Shown here one piece after another: positions 49,656 to 56,864 of a DNA stretch of 64,000 nucleotides. Both the position numbers and the translations under genes were made by a program. The stretch covers positions 372,001 to 436,000 of the forward strand of contig NZ_OX044366.1 of NCBI RefSeq assembly GCF_943846705.1, given 5' to 3'. The notes under the pieces were generated by a model that saw nothing but the letters and a program-made list of their open reading frames with translations, was not told the DNA's origin and ran no database searches. Position 1 is the first letter of the stretch; every line of letters starts with the position of its first letter. The DNA is from an uncultured Pseudomonas sp. (GTDB taxonomy: Bacteria; Pseudomonadota; Gammaproteobacteria; Pseudomonadales; Pseudomonadaceae).

Positions 49656-50738
49656 ATGCAGAAGAAGAGCAAAAAACCCCTGCTGCGCGCCCTTGTTGCC
49701 GCTCTAGGCTTTAGTGCCACCTTAGGCGCGTCCGCCGCCGACCCGCTGAAAGTCGGTTTCGTGTATATCGGTCCGATTGGCGACCACGGCTGGACCTATC
49801 AACACGAACAGGGTCGCCAGGCGGTCATCAAAGAGCTGGGCGACAAAGTCGAAACCAGCTACGTGGAAAACGTACCAGAAGGTGCTGACGCCGAGCGGGT
49901 CATCCGCAACATGGCCAAGGGCGGCTATGACCTGATCTTCACCACCTCCTTCGGCTACATGAACCCAACGCTGAAAGTGGCCAAGCAATTCCCCAAGGTC
50001 ACCTTCGAGCACGCCACCGGCTACAAGCAGGACAAGAACGTTGCCACCTACCTGTCGCGTTCCTATGAAGGTCGTTACGTCGGCGGCTTCCTCGCGGCGA
50101 AGATGACCAAGACTAAGAAAATCGGCTACGTCGCCTCCTTCCCGATCCCGGAAGTGATCCGCGACATCAATGCCATTCAGCTGGCGCTCGACAAGTACAA
50201 CCCGGGCAGCGAGATCAAAGTGGTATGGGTCAACTCCTGGTTCGATCCAGGCAAGGAATCCGACGCGGCCAACGCGCTGATAGACCAGGGTGTGGACGTG
50301 GTGTTCCAGCACACCGACAGCCCGGCACCGATCCAGACCGCCGAGCGGCGCGGTGTGTACTCGGTGGGTTACGCCTCGGACATGGCGCATTTCGGGCCGA
50401 AAGCGGTGCTCACCTCGATCGTCAACGACTGGGGCCCGCACTACGTCAAATCCACCCAAGCGGTGATCGATGGCACCTGGAAAACTCAGGACTTCTGGGG
50501 CGGCCTGACTGAAGACACCATCCGTTTACCGATCAGCGACCTGGTACCGGCTGACGTCAAGGCTGAGGCCGAGCAGATCATCGGCGACATCAAGAGCGGT
50601 GCTTTTCACCCGTTCACCGGCCCGATCAAGGACCAGAGCGGCGTAGAAAAAATCCCAGCGGGGGTCGCGGCAAGCAACGCCGAGCTGGCGTCGATGAACT
50701 ACTACGTGGAAAACGTAAAGGCTGAACTGCCGAAGTAA
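49656..50738 (+). CDS. BMP-family nucleoside/purine-binding protein
   Basis: A 360-aa periplasmic binding protein of the BMP (basic membrane protein) family, which binds purine nucleosides or bases. A Sec signal ends near residue 27 (Ala-Ser-Ala-Ala). Phe-Val-Tyr-Ile-Gly-Pro-Ile-Gly-Asp-His-Gly-Trp opens the mature fold, and Trp-Val-Asn-Ser-Trp-Phe-Asp-Pro-Gly-Lys lies further on. ATG 49656 is taken as start; a TTG two codons earlier has GGAG at better spacing and is possible. A terminator and own control region separate it from the permeases, so it can be made in excess. Confidence 0.87.
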   Translation: MQKKSKKPLLRALVAALGFSATLGASAADPLKVGFVYIGPIGDHGWTYQHEQGRQAVIKELGDKVETSYVENVPEGADAERVIRNMAKGGYDLIFTTSFGYMNPTLKVAKQFPKVTFEHATGYKQDKNVATYLSRSYEGRYVGGFLAAKMTKTKKIGYVASFPIPEVIRDINAIQLALDKYNPGSEIKVVWVNSWFDPGKESDAANALIDQGVDVVFQHTDSPAPIQTAERRGVYSVGYASDMAHFGPKAVLTSIVNDWGPHYVKSTQAVIDGTWKTQDFWGGLTEDTIRLPISDLVPADVKAEAEQIIGDIKSGAFHPFTGPIKDQSGVEKIPAGVAASNAELASMNYYVENVKAELPK

Positions 50739-50745
50739 ACGGAGA

Positions 50746-50765
50746 ATCGCGGCTTCAGCCGCGAT
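50746..50765 (+). terminator. hairpin after the binding protein gene
   Basis: A 9-bp perfect stem (50746-50754 with 50757-50765) begins 8 bases after the stop; in practice the loop is TTCA. A second candidate, AGGAC...GTCCT before TTTTT at 50821-50853, lies further on. Confidence 0.5.
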
Positions 50766-50864
50766 CGCGCTAAACAATGACCGATGCCGTCCCTGCGCTG
50801 ATGCGCAGAACCGCATCAGCAGGACAATGCCTTAACCCGGCGGCGTCCTTTTTCGCTGCCCAGG

Positions 50865-50911
50865 AGCCTGTCGGACTTAACACTGAGCTACTGAGTAAAA
50901 TCCGACAGGCT
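50865..50911. repeat. spaced inverted repeat upstream of the oxygenase gene
   Basis: AGCCTGTCGGA (50865-50875) is repeated inverted at 50901-50911 with 25 bases between. It lies 46 bases before the oxygenase start and could be an operator or a cruciform-type element; similar repeats occur elsewhere in pseudomonads. Confidence 0.45.
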
Positions 50912-50956
50912 TCTCAGTACGAGAAGACTCGCAGCACCGCCCCACCCGGAGCCTTT

Positions 50957-51922
50957 ATGCACCGCTTACCGCTTATCGACATCGCCCCGCTCTACAACAG
51001 CGACCCGTCTGCCTGGCCCGCCGTGGCTGAACAGATCGACCGCGCCTGTCGCGAGTGGGGCTTTTTTTACATCACCGGGCACCCGATCAGCCCAGTGCGC
51101 ATTGCCGAATTGCTGACGGCCGCCAAGACCTTCTTCGCTTTGCCGGCGGCGGAAAAACTCAAGATCGACATTACCCAGACCGCCCATCATCGCGGCTACG
51201 GTGCGATTGCCACCGAACAGTTGGACCCCAGCCAGCCGAGCGACCTGAAGGAAACCTTCGACATGGGTTTCCACATGCCCGCCGAGCACCCGGAGGTATT
51301 GGCCGGTAAGCCGTTGCGCGGGTCTAACCGTCACCCGGACCTACCCGGCTGGGCGGCACTGATGGAGCAGCACTACAGCGATATGCAGGCGCTGGCCAAC
51401 ACCCTGTTGCGTGCCATGACTCTCGCTTTGGATATCGAACGCGACTTCTTCGACACACGCTTTCGTGAACCGATCAGCGTGCTGCGCATGATCCATTACC
51501 CGCCGCGCCACACCGCCAGCAGTGCCGAACAGCAAGGCGCAGGCGAGCACACCGACTACGGCTGCATCACCCTGCTCTATCAGGACGATGCTGGCGGCCT
51601 GCAGGTACGCGCCCGCGACGGCCAGTGGATCGACGCGCCGCCGATTGCCGGCAGCTTTGTGGTGAATATCGGCGACATGCTCGCACGCTGGAGCAACGAC
51701 CGTTACACCTCGACCCCACACCGGGTGGTCAGCCCATTGGGGGTGGATCGCTATTCCATGCCGTTCTTCGCCGAGCCGCACCCGGACACCGTAATCAGCT
51801 GCCTGCCCAACTGCTCGGACGCCAGCAACCCGCCGAGATACCCGAGCGTGACCAGCGCCGAGTACCTGCTGTCGCGCTTTGCCGACACCTATGCCTATCG
51901 GCGCGAAGAGCAGGCCAGTTAA
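50957..51922 (+). CDS. isopenicillin-N-synthase-like 2-oxoglutarate/Fe(II) oxygenase
   Basis: A 321-aa non-heme iron oxygenase. Iron ligands H198-x-D200 and H255 are present, and the 2-oxoglutarate-binding R265-x-S267 follows. The N-terminal block Ile-Asp-Ile-Ala-Pro-Leu and Gly-Phe-Phe-Tyr-Ile-Thr-Gly-His is typical of the family. CGGAG precedes ATG 50957. It sits between the purine-binding protein and the adenosine/adenine deaminase genes; as I recall, P. aeruginosa PA0147-PA0148 has a comparable pair. A role in hydroxylating a purine or pyrimidine is inference from this. Confidence 0.82.
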   Translation: MHRLPLIDIAPLYNSDPSAWPAVAEQIDRACREWGFFYITGHPISPVRIAELLTAAKTFFALPAAEKLKIDITQTAHHRGYGAIATEQLDPSQPSDLKETFDMGFHMPAEHPEVLAGKPLRGSNRHPDLPGWAALMEQHYSDMQALANTLLRAMTLALDIERDFFDTRFREPISVLRMIHYPPRHTASSAEQQGAGEHTDYGCITLLYQDDAGGLQVRARDGQWIDAPPIAGSFVVNIGDMLARWSNDRYTSTPHRVVSPLGVDRYSMPFFAEPHPDTVISCLPNCSDASNPPRYPSVTSAEYLLSRFADTYAYRREEQAS

Positions 51923-52052
51923 ACCTAGGGTGGATGACGCTTTTTCATCCACCGCCTACGGCACCATAAAGACCGCTTGGTGGATATAAAAAGCGATGCC
52001 CAGCCTGCATAGAGTCCAACGTCTACATAGCCTGTTCGATTCGGCGCAATCC

Positions 52053-52066
52053 TGTCCTTACGGTTA
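52053..52066. promoter_or_regulatory. RutR-like box before the deaminase gene
   Basis: TGTCC-TTAC-GGTTA: one mismatch from TGWCC-N4-GGWCA. It is 39 bases before ATG 52105. Confidence 0.4.
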
Positions 52067-52104
52067 AACTTTGCGCTAACCACGCCTGAAAACGAGATCT
52101 GACC

Positions 52105-53052
52105 ATGTACGACTGGCTCAACGCCCTGCCCAAAGCCGAACTGCATCTGCACTTGGAAGGTTCCCTGGAACCCGAGTTGCTGTTTGCCTTGGCCGAGCGC
52201 AACAAGATTGCCCTGCCCTGGAGCGACGTCGAGGCGCTGCGCGGTGCGTATGCCTTCAACAACCTGCAGGAGTTTCTCGACCTCTACTACGCCGGTGCCA
52301 ACGTGCTGCGCAGCGAGCAGGACTTCTATGACCTGACCTGGGCCTACCTGCTCAAGTGCAAGCAGCAAAACGTCATCCACACCGAGCCGTTCTTCGACCC
52401 GCAGACCCACACCGACCGGGGCATCCCTTTCGAAGTGGTGCTGCGCGGGATCAAGCAGGCGCTGGTCGATGGCGAGAAACAGCTGGGCATCAGCCACGGC
52501 TTGATCTTGAGCTTTCTGCGCCACCTGCCTGAGGAACAAGCGTTCAAAACCCTGGAGCAGGCTGTGCCGTTCCGCGATGCGTTTATCGCCGTGGGCCTCG
52601 ACAGCTCCGAAATGGGCCATCCGCCGAGCAAGTTTCAGCGCGTATTCGACAAAGCCCGCAGCGAGGGTTATCTGACCGTGGCCCACGCCGGCGAAGAAGG
52701 CCCGCCGGAGTACATCTGGGAAGCCCTGGACCTGCTGAAAATCGAGCGCATCGACCACGGCGTGCGCGCCATTGAAGACGAGCGCCTGATGCAGCGCATC
52801 ATCGACGAGCAGATCCCACTGACCGTGTGCCCGCTGTCCAATACCAAGCTCTGCGTGTTTGACGACATGCGCCAGCACAACATCCTGCAAATGCTCGAAC
52901 GCGGGGTGAAGGTCACGGTGAACTCGGACGACCCGGCCTACTTCGGCGGTTACGTCACCGAGAACTTCGCCGCGCTGCACGAAAGTCTGGGCATGACTCA
53001 GGATCAGGCCAAGCGCCTGGCGCAGAACAGCCTGGACGCGCGACTGGTCTGA
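52105..53052 (+). CDS. add: adenosine/adenine deaminase
   Basis: A 315-aa amidohydrolase that deaminates adenine or adenosine. Zinc ligands H14 and H16 are in His-Leu-His-Leu-Glu-Gly-Ser-Leu; the later motifs His-Ala-Gly-Glu-Glu (catalytic Glu), Ile-Asp-His-Gly and Ser-Asp-Asp-Pro-Ala-Tyr-Phe complete the site. The short form beginning Lys-Ala-Glu-Leu-His-Leu-His-Leu-Glu-Gly resembles the group that includes Pseudomonas PA0148, characterised as adenine deaminase, so adenine is the likelier substrate. It is the last gene of the nucleobase cluster. Confidence 0.88.
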   Translation: MYDWLNALPKAELHLHLEGSLEPELLFALAERNKIALPWSDVEALRGAYAFNNLQEFLDLYYAGANVLRSEQDFYDLTWAYLLKCKQQNVIHTEPFFDPQTHTDRGIPFEVVLRGIKQALVDGEKQLGISHGLILSFLRHLPEEQAFKTLEQAVPFRDAFIAVGLDSSEMGHPPSKFQRVFDKARSEGYLTVAHAGEEGPPEYIWEALDLLKIERIDHGVRAIEDERLMQRIIDEQIPLTVCPLSNTKLCVFDDMRQHNILQMLERGVKVTVNSDDPAYFGGYVTENFAALHESLGMTQDQAKRLAQNSLDARLV

Positions 53053-53248
53053 GAACCTATTTACGATCTGCTGCGCGTCGGCCATCCGGCGTTAAAAACA
53101 GCCTCGGAAGCCGTTCGCGGCTAACGCGCTTTAGCGCGACCCGAAGGACGAGTGAAACAAGTAATGCTCATTTACAACCAGTAAACTCCGCTTCCTCGGC
53201 TGTTTTTGCCTTGCTTGGCTCTAGCTCGCTAAATCGTAAACAGGTTCT
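53052..53248. repeat. 197-bp MITE-like element
   Basis: Terminal inverted repeats AGAACCTATTTACGAT (53052-53067) and ATCGTAAACAGGTTCT (53233-53248) match at 15 of 16 bases. An inner inverted pair (around 53094-53111 and 53199-53216, AAAAACAGCC type) makes the whole element palindromic. No open frame spans it. It begins inside the deaminase stop codon, so it may have inserted there or supplies its terminator. Confidence 0.65.
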
Positions 53249-53290
53249 GCAGTTGGTAGTAAGCCGGATACAGATCAACAGTTAAGACTG

Positions 53291-53758
53291 TCAGTGGTGC
53301 GCCGCTTCTTGCACCGGCGCATCTTTCTGTACCGCGACTTCCACTTCAATCGTACCGGCCTTCTCGAAGGTCAGGGTCAGCGGGAAACGCTCGCCGTCCT
53401 TGGCCTGCTGCTTCAGGTTGAACAGCATCACGTGATAGCCCATCGGCGCGAATTTCACCTCGCCACCGGCGGGAATGGCCACGCTCTGTACCTGCTGCAT
53501 TTTCATCAGGCCATTGGCATGCAGGTGTTCGTGCATCTCGGCCCTGCCGGCCACAGGCGTCGCCACGCTGAGCAACCGGTCAGCCTCGCCACCCTTGTTA
53601 TGCACCACAAAATAGGCCGCAGCTGTAGGCGCGACCGGCGGCATTTCCCGCGACCAAGGGTGCTCGATATGCAATTCACCGGCGCTGTACTCATGGGCGC
53701 TGGCAAACAGGCTCGGGGCCAATAAGGCAGCCAGCAGCAGGGTCTTTTTCAACAACAT
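53291..53758 (-). CDS. PCu(A)C periplasmic copper chaperone
   Basis: A 155-aa copper(I) chaperone that helps load cytochrome oxidase in the periplasm. Signal peptide to about residue 21. The copper site is exactly H76-x10-M87-x21-H109-x-M111, the textbook H(M)x10Mx21HxM signature. A run ending in two His at the C terminus may add metal binding. Ribosome site GAGGAAC precedes ATG 53758. It is followed on the opposite gene side by the DUF2946 gene, a frequent neighbour of copper genes. Confidence 0.93.
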   Translation of the reverse strand: MLLKKTLLLAALLAPSLFASAHEYSAGELHIEHPWSREMPPVAPTAAAYFVVHNKGGEADRLLSVATPVAGRAEMHEHLHANGLMKMQQVQSVAIPAGGEVKFAPMGYHVMLFNLKQQAKDGERFPLTLTFEKAGTIEVEVAVQKDAPVQEAAHH

Positions 53759-53898
53759 GGTGTTCCTCCATTAATGGACCGACAGTCCATGGTATTCACA
53801 GCAGAGTGGGTCAATCAGTGTGCGCAGGCCAGCCCCGCGCGTGCCAAGAAGCACATCGCGACTGTGGTAACGCTGGGCCTAAGCCCGCGGGTTATGCG

Positions 53899-54282
53899 TT
53901 AGCGCAACGGAGAGGCGCGGGGGTTGGCCGAAGGCCAGAGGTAACGGACGGGACGGGGAATAAAGGCGTAGACGGACAGCGGCGCACGGCTGGCCGCCAG
54001 CAGCCCGAGTAAACCGAAGAAGGCCGCCAGGATGATGGCGCTGAATAGGCTGGTAAGGCTGCAACCGCTTGCCGTAGCCGGGTTGGGCGCGACCACTCCG
54101 GTGCCGTCCAGATCCGCGCCGGCGCCGAAGTTACCCTCGAAGGAACAGTACTGACTGCTCAGGCCGCTGAGCTGCAAGCCGGCCATCTGCCCGTGACCGA
54201 TACTGCAGGCGAACGCACTGAACAGCACGCTGAAATACAGCATCCAGGCCAGCAAGCGACGGTCAGTATGGGGCAATTTCAT
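53899..54282 (-). CDS. DUF2946 family protein, copper-associated
   Basis: A 127-aa protein with an N-terminal hydrophobic segment (about residues 11-30) containing Phe-Ala-Cys-Ser-Ile-Gly-His-Gly-Gln-Met, and a second hydrophobic segment near residues 80-102. DUF2946 members often sit beside copper chaperone and TonB-receptor genes and carry paired Cys/His, but their action is unknown. ATG 54282 was chosen because the family pattern starts there; the longer frame to 54417 adds an atypical tail. It lies 140 bases upstream of the PCu(A)C gene on the same strand. Confidence 0.7.
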   Translation of the reverse strand: MKLPHTDRRLLAWMLYFSVLFSAFACSIGHGQMAGLQLSGLSSQYCSFEGNFGAGADLDGTGVVAPNPATASGCSLTSLFSAIILAAFFGLLGLLAASRAPLSVYAFIPRPVRYLWPSANPRASPLR

Positions 54283-54364
54283 GGGGCGCGACTCTAGCAT
54301 TGCTTCTGCGCGGTATTCGCGCGGCTCGACTGTGGTTGATTGCCGCAGCGTGCTGGCGGCAATC

Positions 54365-55282
54365 TTAATGCGGCCATGGCGCATGCGCCAACAACTCAGC
54401 GCATCGCGTTTGTACAAACTCGCGCAACAGCAACACCGGCTTGCTCAGCTGCGCCCGGTGCGCACAGATCAAGTTGAGCGGTGTCCGCTCGCCCAGCAGC
54501 TCAGGCAGTAACACCCTGAGCCGCCCGGCCTGCACATCGCCGGCCACATCCAGCCAGGATTTGTACACCACTCCAGCCCCACTCACCGCCCAGCGCCGCA
54601 CCACATCGGCGTCGTCACTGACCCGATCACCCTTCACGCTGATGCTCTGCTCACGCCTGCCGTCGCTGAAACGCCAGCGATCATGTGCCCGCCCACCAAG
54701 CATATACAGCAGGCAATTGTGCTCGGCCAAGGCCGCTACAGTCTCAGGCGCGCCCCGGCGCTGCAGGTACTGCGGTGCGGCGCACACTACCCGGCGGTTG
54801 GATGCGGCCACCGGTAAGGCGACCAGGCTGGAGTCCTCGGGAGCACCGTAGCGCAGGGCAATGTCCACCGGCTCGCGAAACAGATCCGCCACCCGGTCGC
54901 CAAGCAGCAGGCGCAACTGCACCTGCGGATGAGCCTGCTGAAATTCATCCAGCCAGGGCAGCAGGGTGTTGCGGCCGAAATCCGAAGGTGCCGACAACTG
55001 CAAAGGGCCGCTGATCCCCACCTTGCTGCCGGCCAACTGTTGACGCCCCTCGTCTAGGCTCTGCAGGGCCAAACGCGCGTTGCCGAGAAACAACTCGCCT
55101 TCGGGCGTCAGCCGTAGGCTGCGGGTAGAGCGGTTGAACAGGCGCGCCTGCAGCTGTTGCTCCAAGCGCTTGAGTGCAGCACTGGCCACCGCCGGTGAAA
55201 TATCCAGCCGACGAGCCGCCGCTGACAGGCTGCCAAGATCCGCCGTACAGACAAACAATTGCAGGTCATCAAAACGCAGCAT
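54365..55282 (-). CDS. LysR-family regulator
   Basis: A 305-aa LysR protein with an HTH at residues about 16-60 (Gly-Ser-Leu-Ser-Ala-Ala-Ala-Arg-Arg-Leu-Asp-Ile-Ser-Pro-Ala-Val-Ala-Ser) and an effector domain beyond residue 88. This AaeR/DsdC-like class often controls a divergent oxidoreductase. It is divergent from the ABM monooxygenase and quinone-reductase-like genes at 55388-56710 with 105 bases between starts, so those are the likely targets. Confidence 0.83.
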   Translation of the reverse strand: MLRFDDLQLFVCTADLGSLSAAARRLDISPAVASAALKRLEQQLQARLFNRSTRSLRLTPEGELFLGNARLALQSLDEGRQQLAGSKVGISGPLQLSAPSDFGRNTLLPWLDEFQQAHPQVQLRLLLGDRVADLFREPVDIALRYGAPEDSSLVALPVAASNRRVVCAAPQYLQRRGAPETVAALAEHNCLLYMLGGRAHDRWRFSDGRREQSISVKGDRVSDDADVVRRWAVSGAGVVYKSWLDVAGDVQAGRLRVLLPELLGERTPLNLICAHRAQLSKPVLLLREFVQTRCAELLAHAPWPH

Positions 55283-55387
55283 GGCGATTAATTATCAAAA
55301 TAATATTGAAAGAGACTCTAGTAGCAGGCTGTTTTTCTCGTCAATCAAATAAGCGAGCATGGCCACCTCTACAACCGGAGCCAACGC

Positions 55388-55681
55388 ATGTCGAGCCCAC
55401 TCACACTCATTGCCACCATTACCGCCCTGCCCGGCCACGCGGACGTGGTTGAGTCCAGCCTGCGCCAGCTGGTGCCGCCCAGCCAGGCTGAAGCCGGCTG
55501 CCTGCAATACAACCTGCACCGCCATCAGGACCAGCCCAACCGCTTCATCATGGTTGAGCAATGGCGCGATGCCGCCGCCCTCAGTGCACACCAGCAAACC
55601 GCGCACTTTAAGCACTTCGTCGACACCTGCGGCAGCTTGTTGGAACCGGTCGATCATCAACTCATGCAGCGTATTATTTAA
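55388..55681 (+). CDS. ABM-domain putative quinol monooxygenase
   Basis: A 97-aa YgiN-type ABM domain: Ala-Gly-Cys-Leu-Gln-Tyr-Asn-Leu strand near residue 36, Glu-Gln-Trp near residue 58 and His-Gln-Gln-Thr-Ala-His-Phe helix near residue 68. Cofactor-free quinol monooxygenase or quinone-stress role. It precedes by 12 bases a quinone-reductase-like gene, which fits a joint quinone-detoxification pair under the divergent LysR. Confidence 0.75.
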   Translation: MSSPLTLIATITALPGHADVVESSLRQLVPPSQAEAGCLQYNLHRHQDQPNRFIMVEQWRDAAALSAHQQTAHFKHFVDTCGSLLEPVDHQLMQRII

Positions 55682-55693
55682 GGAGCCTCTCAG

Positions 55694-56710
55694 ATGAAAG
55701 CCGTCGCCTATTACCAGTCCCTGCCAATCGACCACAGCGATGCCCTGCAAGACGTGCAACTTGCGGCACCCACACCTGGCCCGCGCGACCTGCTGGTCGA
55801 GGTAAAGGCTATTTCGGTGAACCCGGTGGACAGCAAAATCCGCCGTAACGTTGCCCCCGAAGACGGCGCCGCCAAGGTACTCGGCTGGGACGCCAGCGGT
55901 ATCGTCCAGGCCGTGGGCAGCGAAGTCAGTCTGTTCCAGCCGGGCGACCGCGTGTACTACGCCGGCGCGATCAACCGTGCCGGGGCCAACAGTGAACTGC
56001 ATGTGGTGGATGAGCGCATTGTCGGGCACATGCCCAAGACGCTGGCGTTTGCCGAAGCAGCAGCCATGCCACTGACCGCAATCACCGCTTGGGAACTGCT
56101 GTTCGAGCGCCTGCAGATCAGCCAGGACAGCGCCGACCAAGGCCAGAGTCTGTTGGTTGTCGGTGCGGCCGGCGGCGTGGGTTCGATGCTGGTGCAACTG
56201 GCGCGTCAGCTCACCGGGCTGACCGTGATCGGCACCGCCTCACGCCCGGAAACCCAGGCCTGGGTGCGCGAACTGGGTGCCCACCATGTCATCGACCACC
56301 GTCAGCCACTGAGCGAAGAACTCAAGCGTATCGGTGTGAATCAGGTGACCCACGTCGCCAGCCTGACCCAGACCGACCAACACTTCGCCCAACTGGTGGA
56401 AGCCTTGGCCCCGCAAGGCCGCCTGGCGCTGATCGACGATCCCGAGCAGGCGCTGGACATCATGCAGCTCAAGCGCAAAAGCCTGTCGTTGCACTGGGAG
56501 CTGATGTTTACCCGCTCACTGTTTGAGACGGCGGACATGATCGAGCAGCACCGGCTGCTGGAGCGAGTTGCCGAACTGGTCGATGCCGGCCCCCTGAAAA
56601 CCACCCTTGGCGAGCACTTTGGCCGCATCAATGCCGCCAACCTGCGCCGCGCCCACAGCCTGCTGGAGAGCGGCACTGCCAAGGGCAAGATCGTCCTCGA
56701 AGGCTTCTAG
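55694..56710 (+). CDS. zinc-type alcohol dehydrogenase-like quinone oxidoreductase
   Basis: A 338-aa MDR-family NADPH:quinone oxidoreductase. GroES-like domain at about residues 1-140 with Val-Asn-Pro-Val-Asp-Ser-Lys-Ile and Gly-Trp-Asp-Ala-Ser-Gly; Rossmann domain with Val-Gly-Ala-Ala-Gly-Gly-Val-Gly near residue 156. No structural zinc Cys cluster is visible, so zinc is unlikely despite the family name. AAGGAG precedes ATG 55694. It is co-transcribed with the ABM gene. Confidence 0.83.
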   Translation: MKAVAYYQSLPIDHSDALQDVQLAAPTPGPRDLLVEVKAISVNPVDSKIRRNVAPEDGAAKVLGWDASGIVQAVGSEVSLFQPGDRVYYAGAINRAGANSELHVVDERIVGHMPKTLAFAEAAAMPLTAITAWELLFERLQISQDSADQGQSLLVVGAAGGVGSMLVQLARQLTGLTVIGTASRPETQAWVRELGAHHVIDHRQPLSEELKRIGVNQVTHVASLTQTDQHFAQLVEALAPQGRLALIDDPEQALDIMQLKRKSLSLHWELMFTRSLFETADMIEQHRLLERVAELVDAGPLKTTLGEHFGRINAANLRRAHSLLESGTAKGKIVLEGF

Positions 56711-56864
56711 AAGCAAGCCCGGCTCGCGGTCAGCAAGCGCCGGGTAGCCGGCCATCGGCGCCTGCACATCCCTGAGGGTCGACTACGCTAAAACTGTCGC
56801 CCGACTGGTTTGGCGGGCAACAGCCTACTCAGTATTACGACTGGCCAACCATTGGCGGTAAGGG

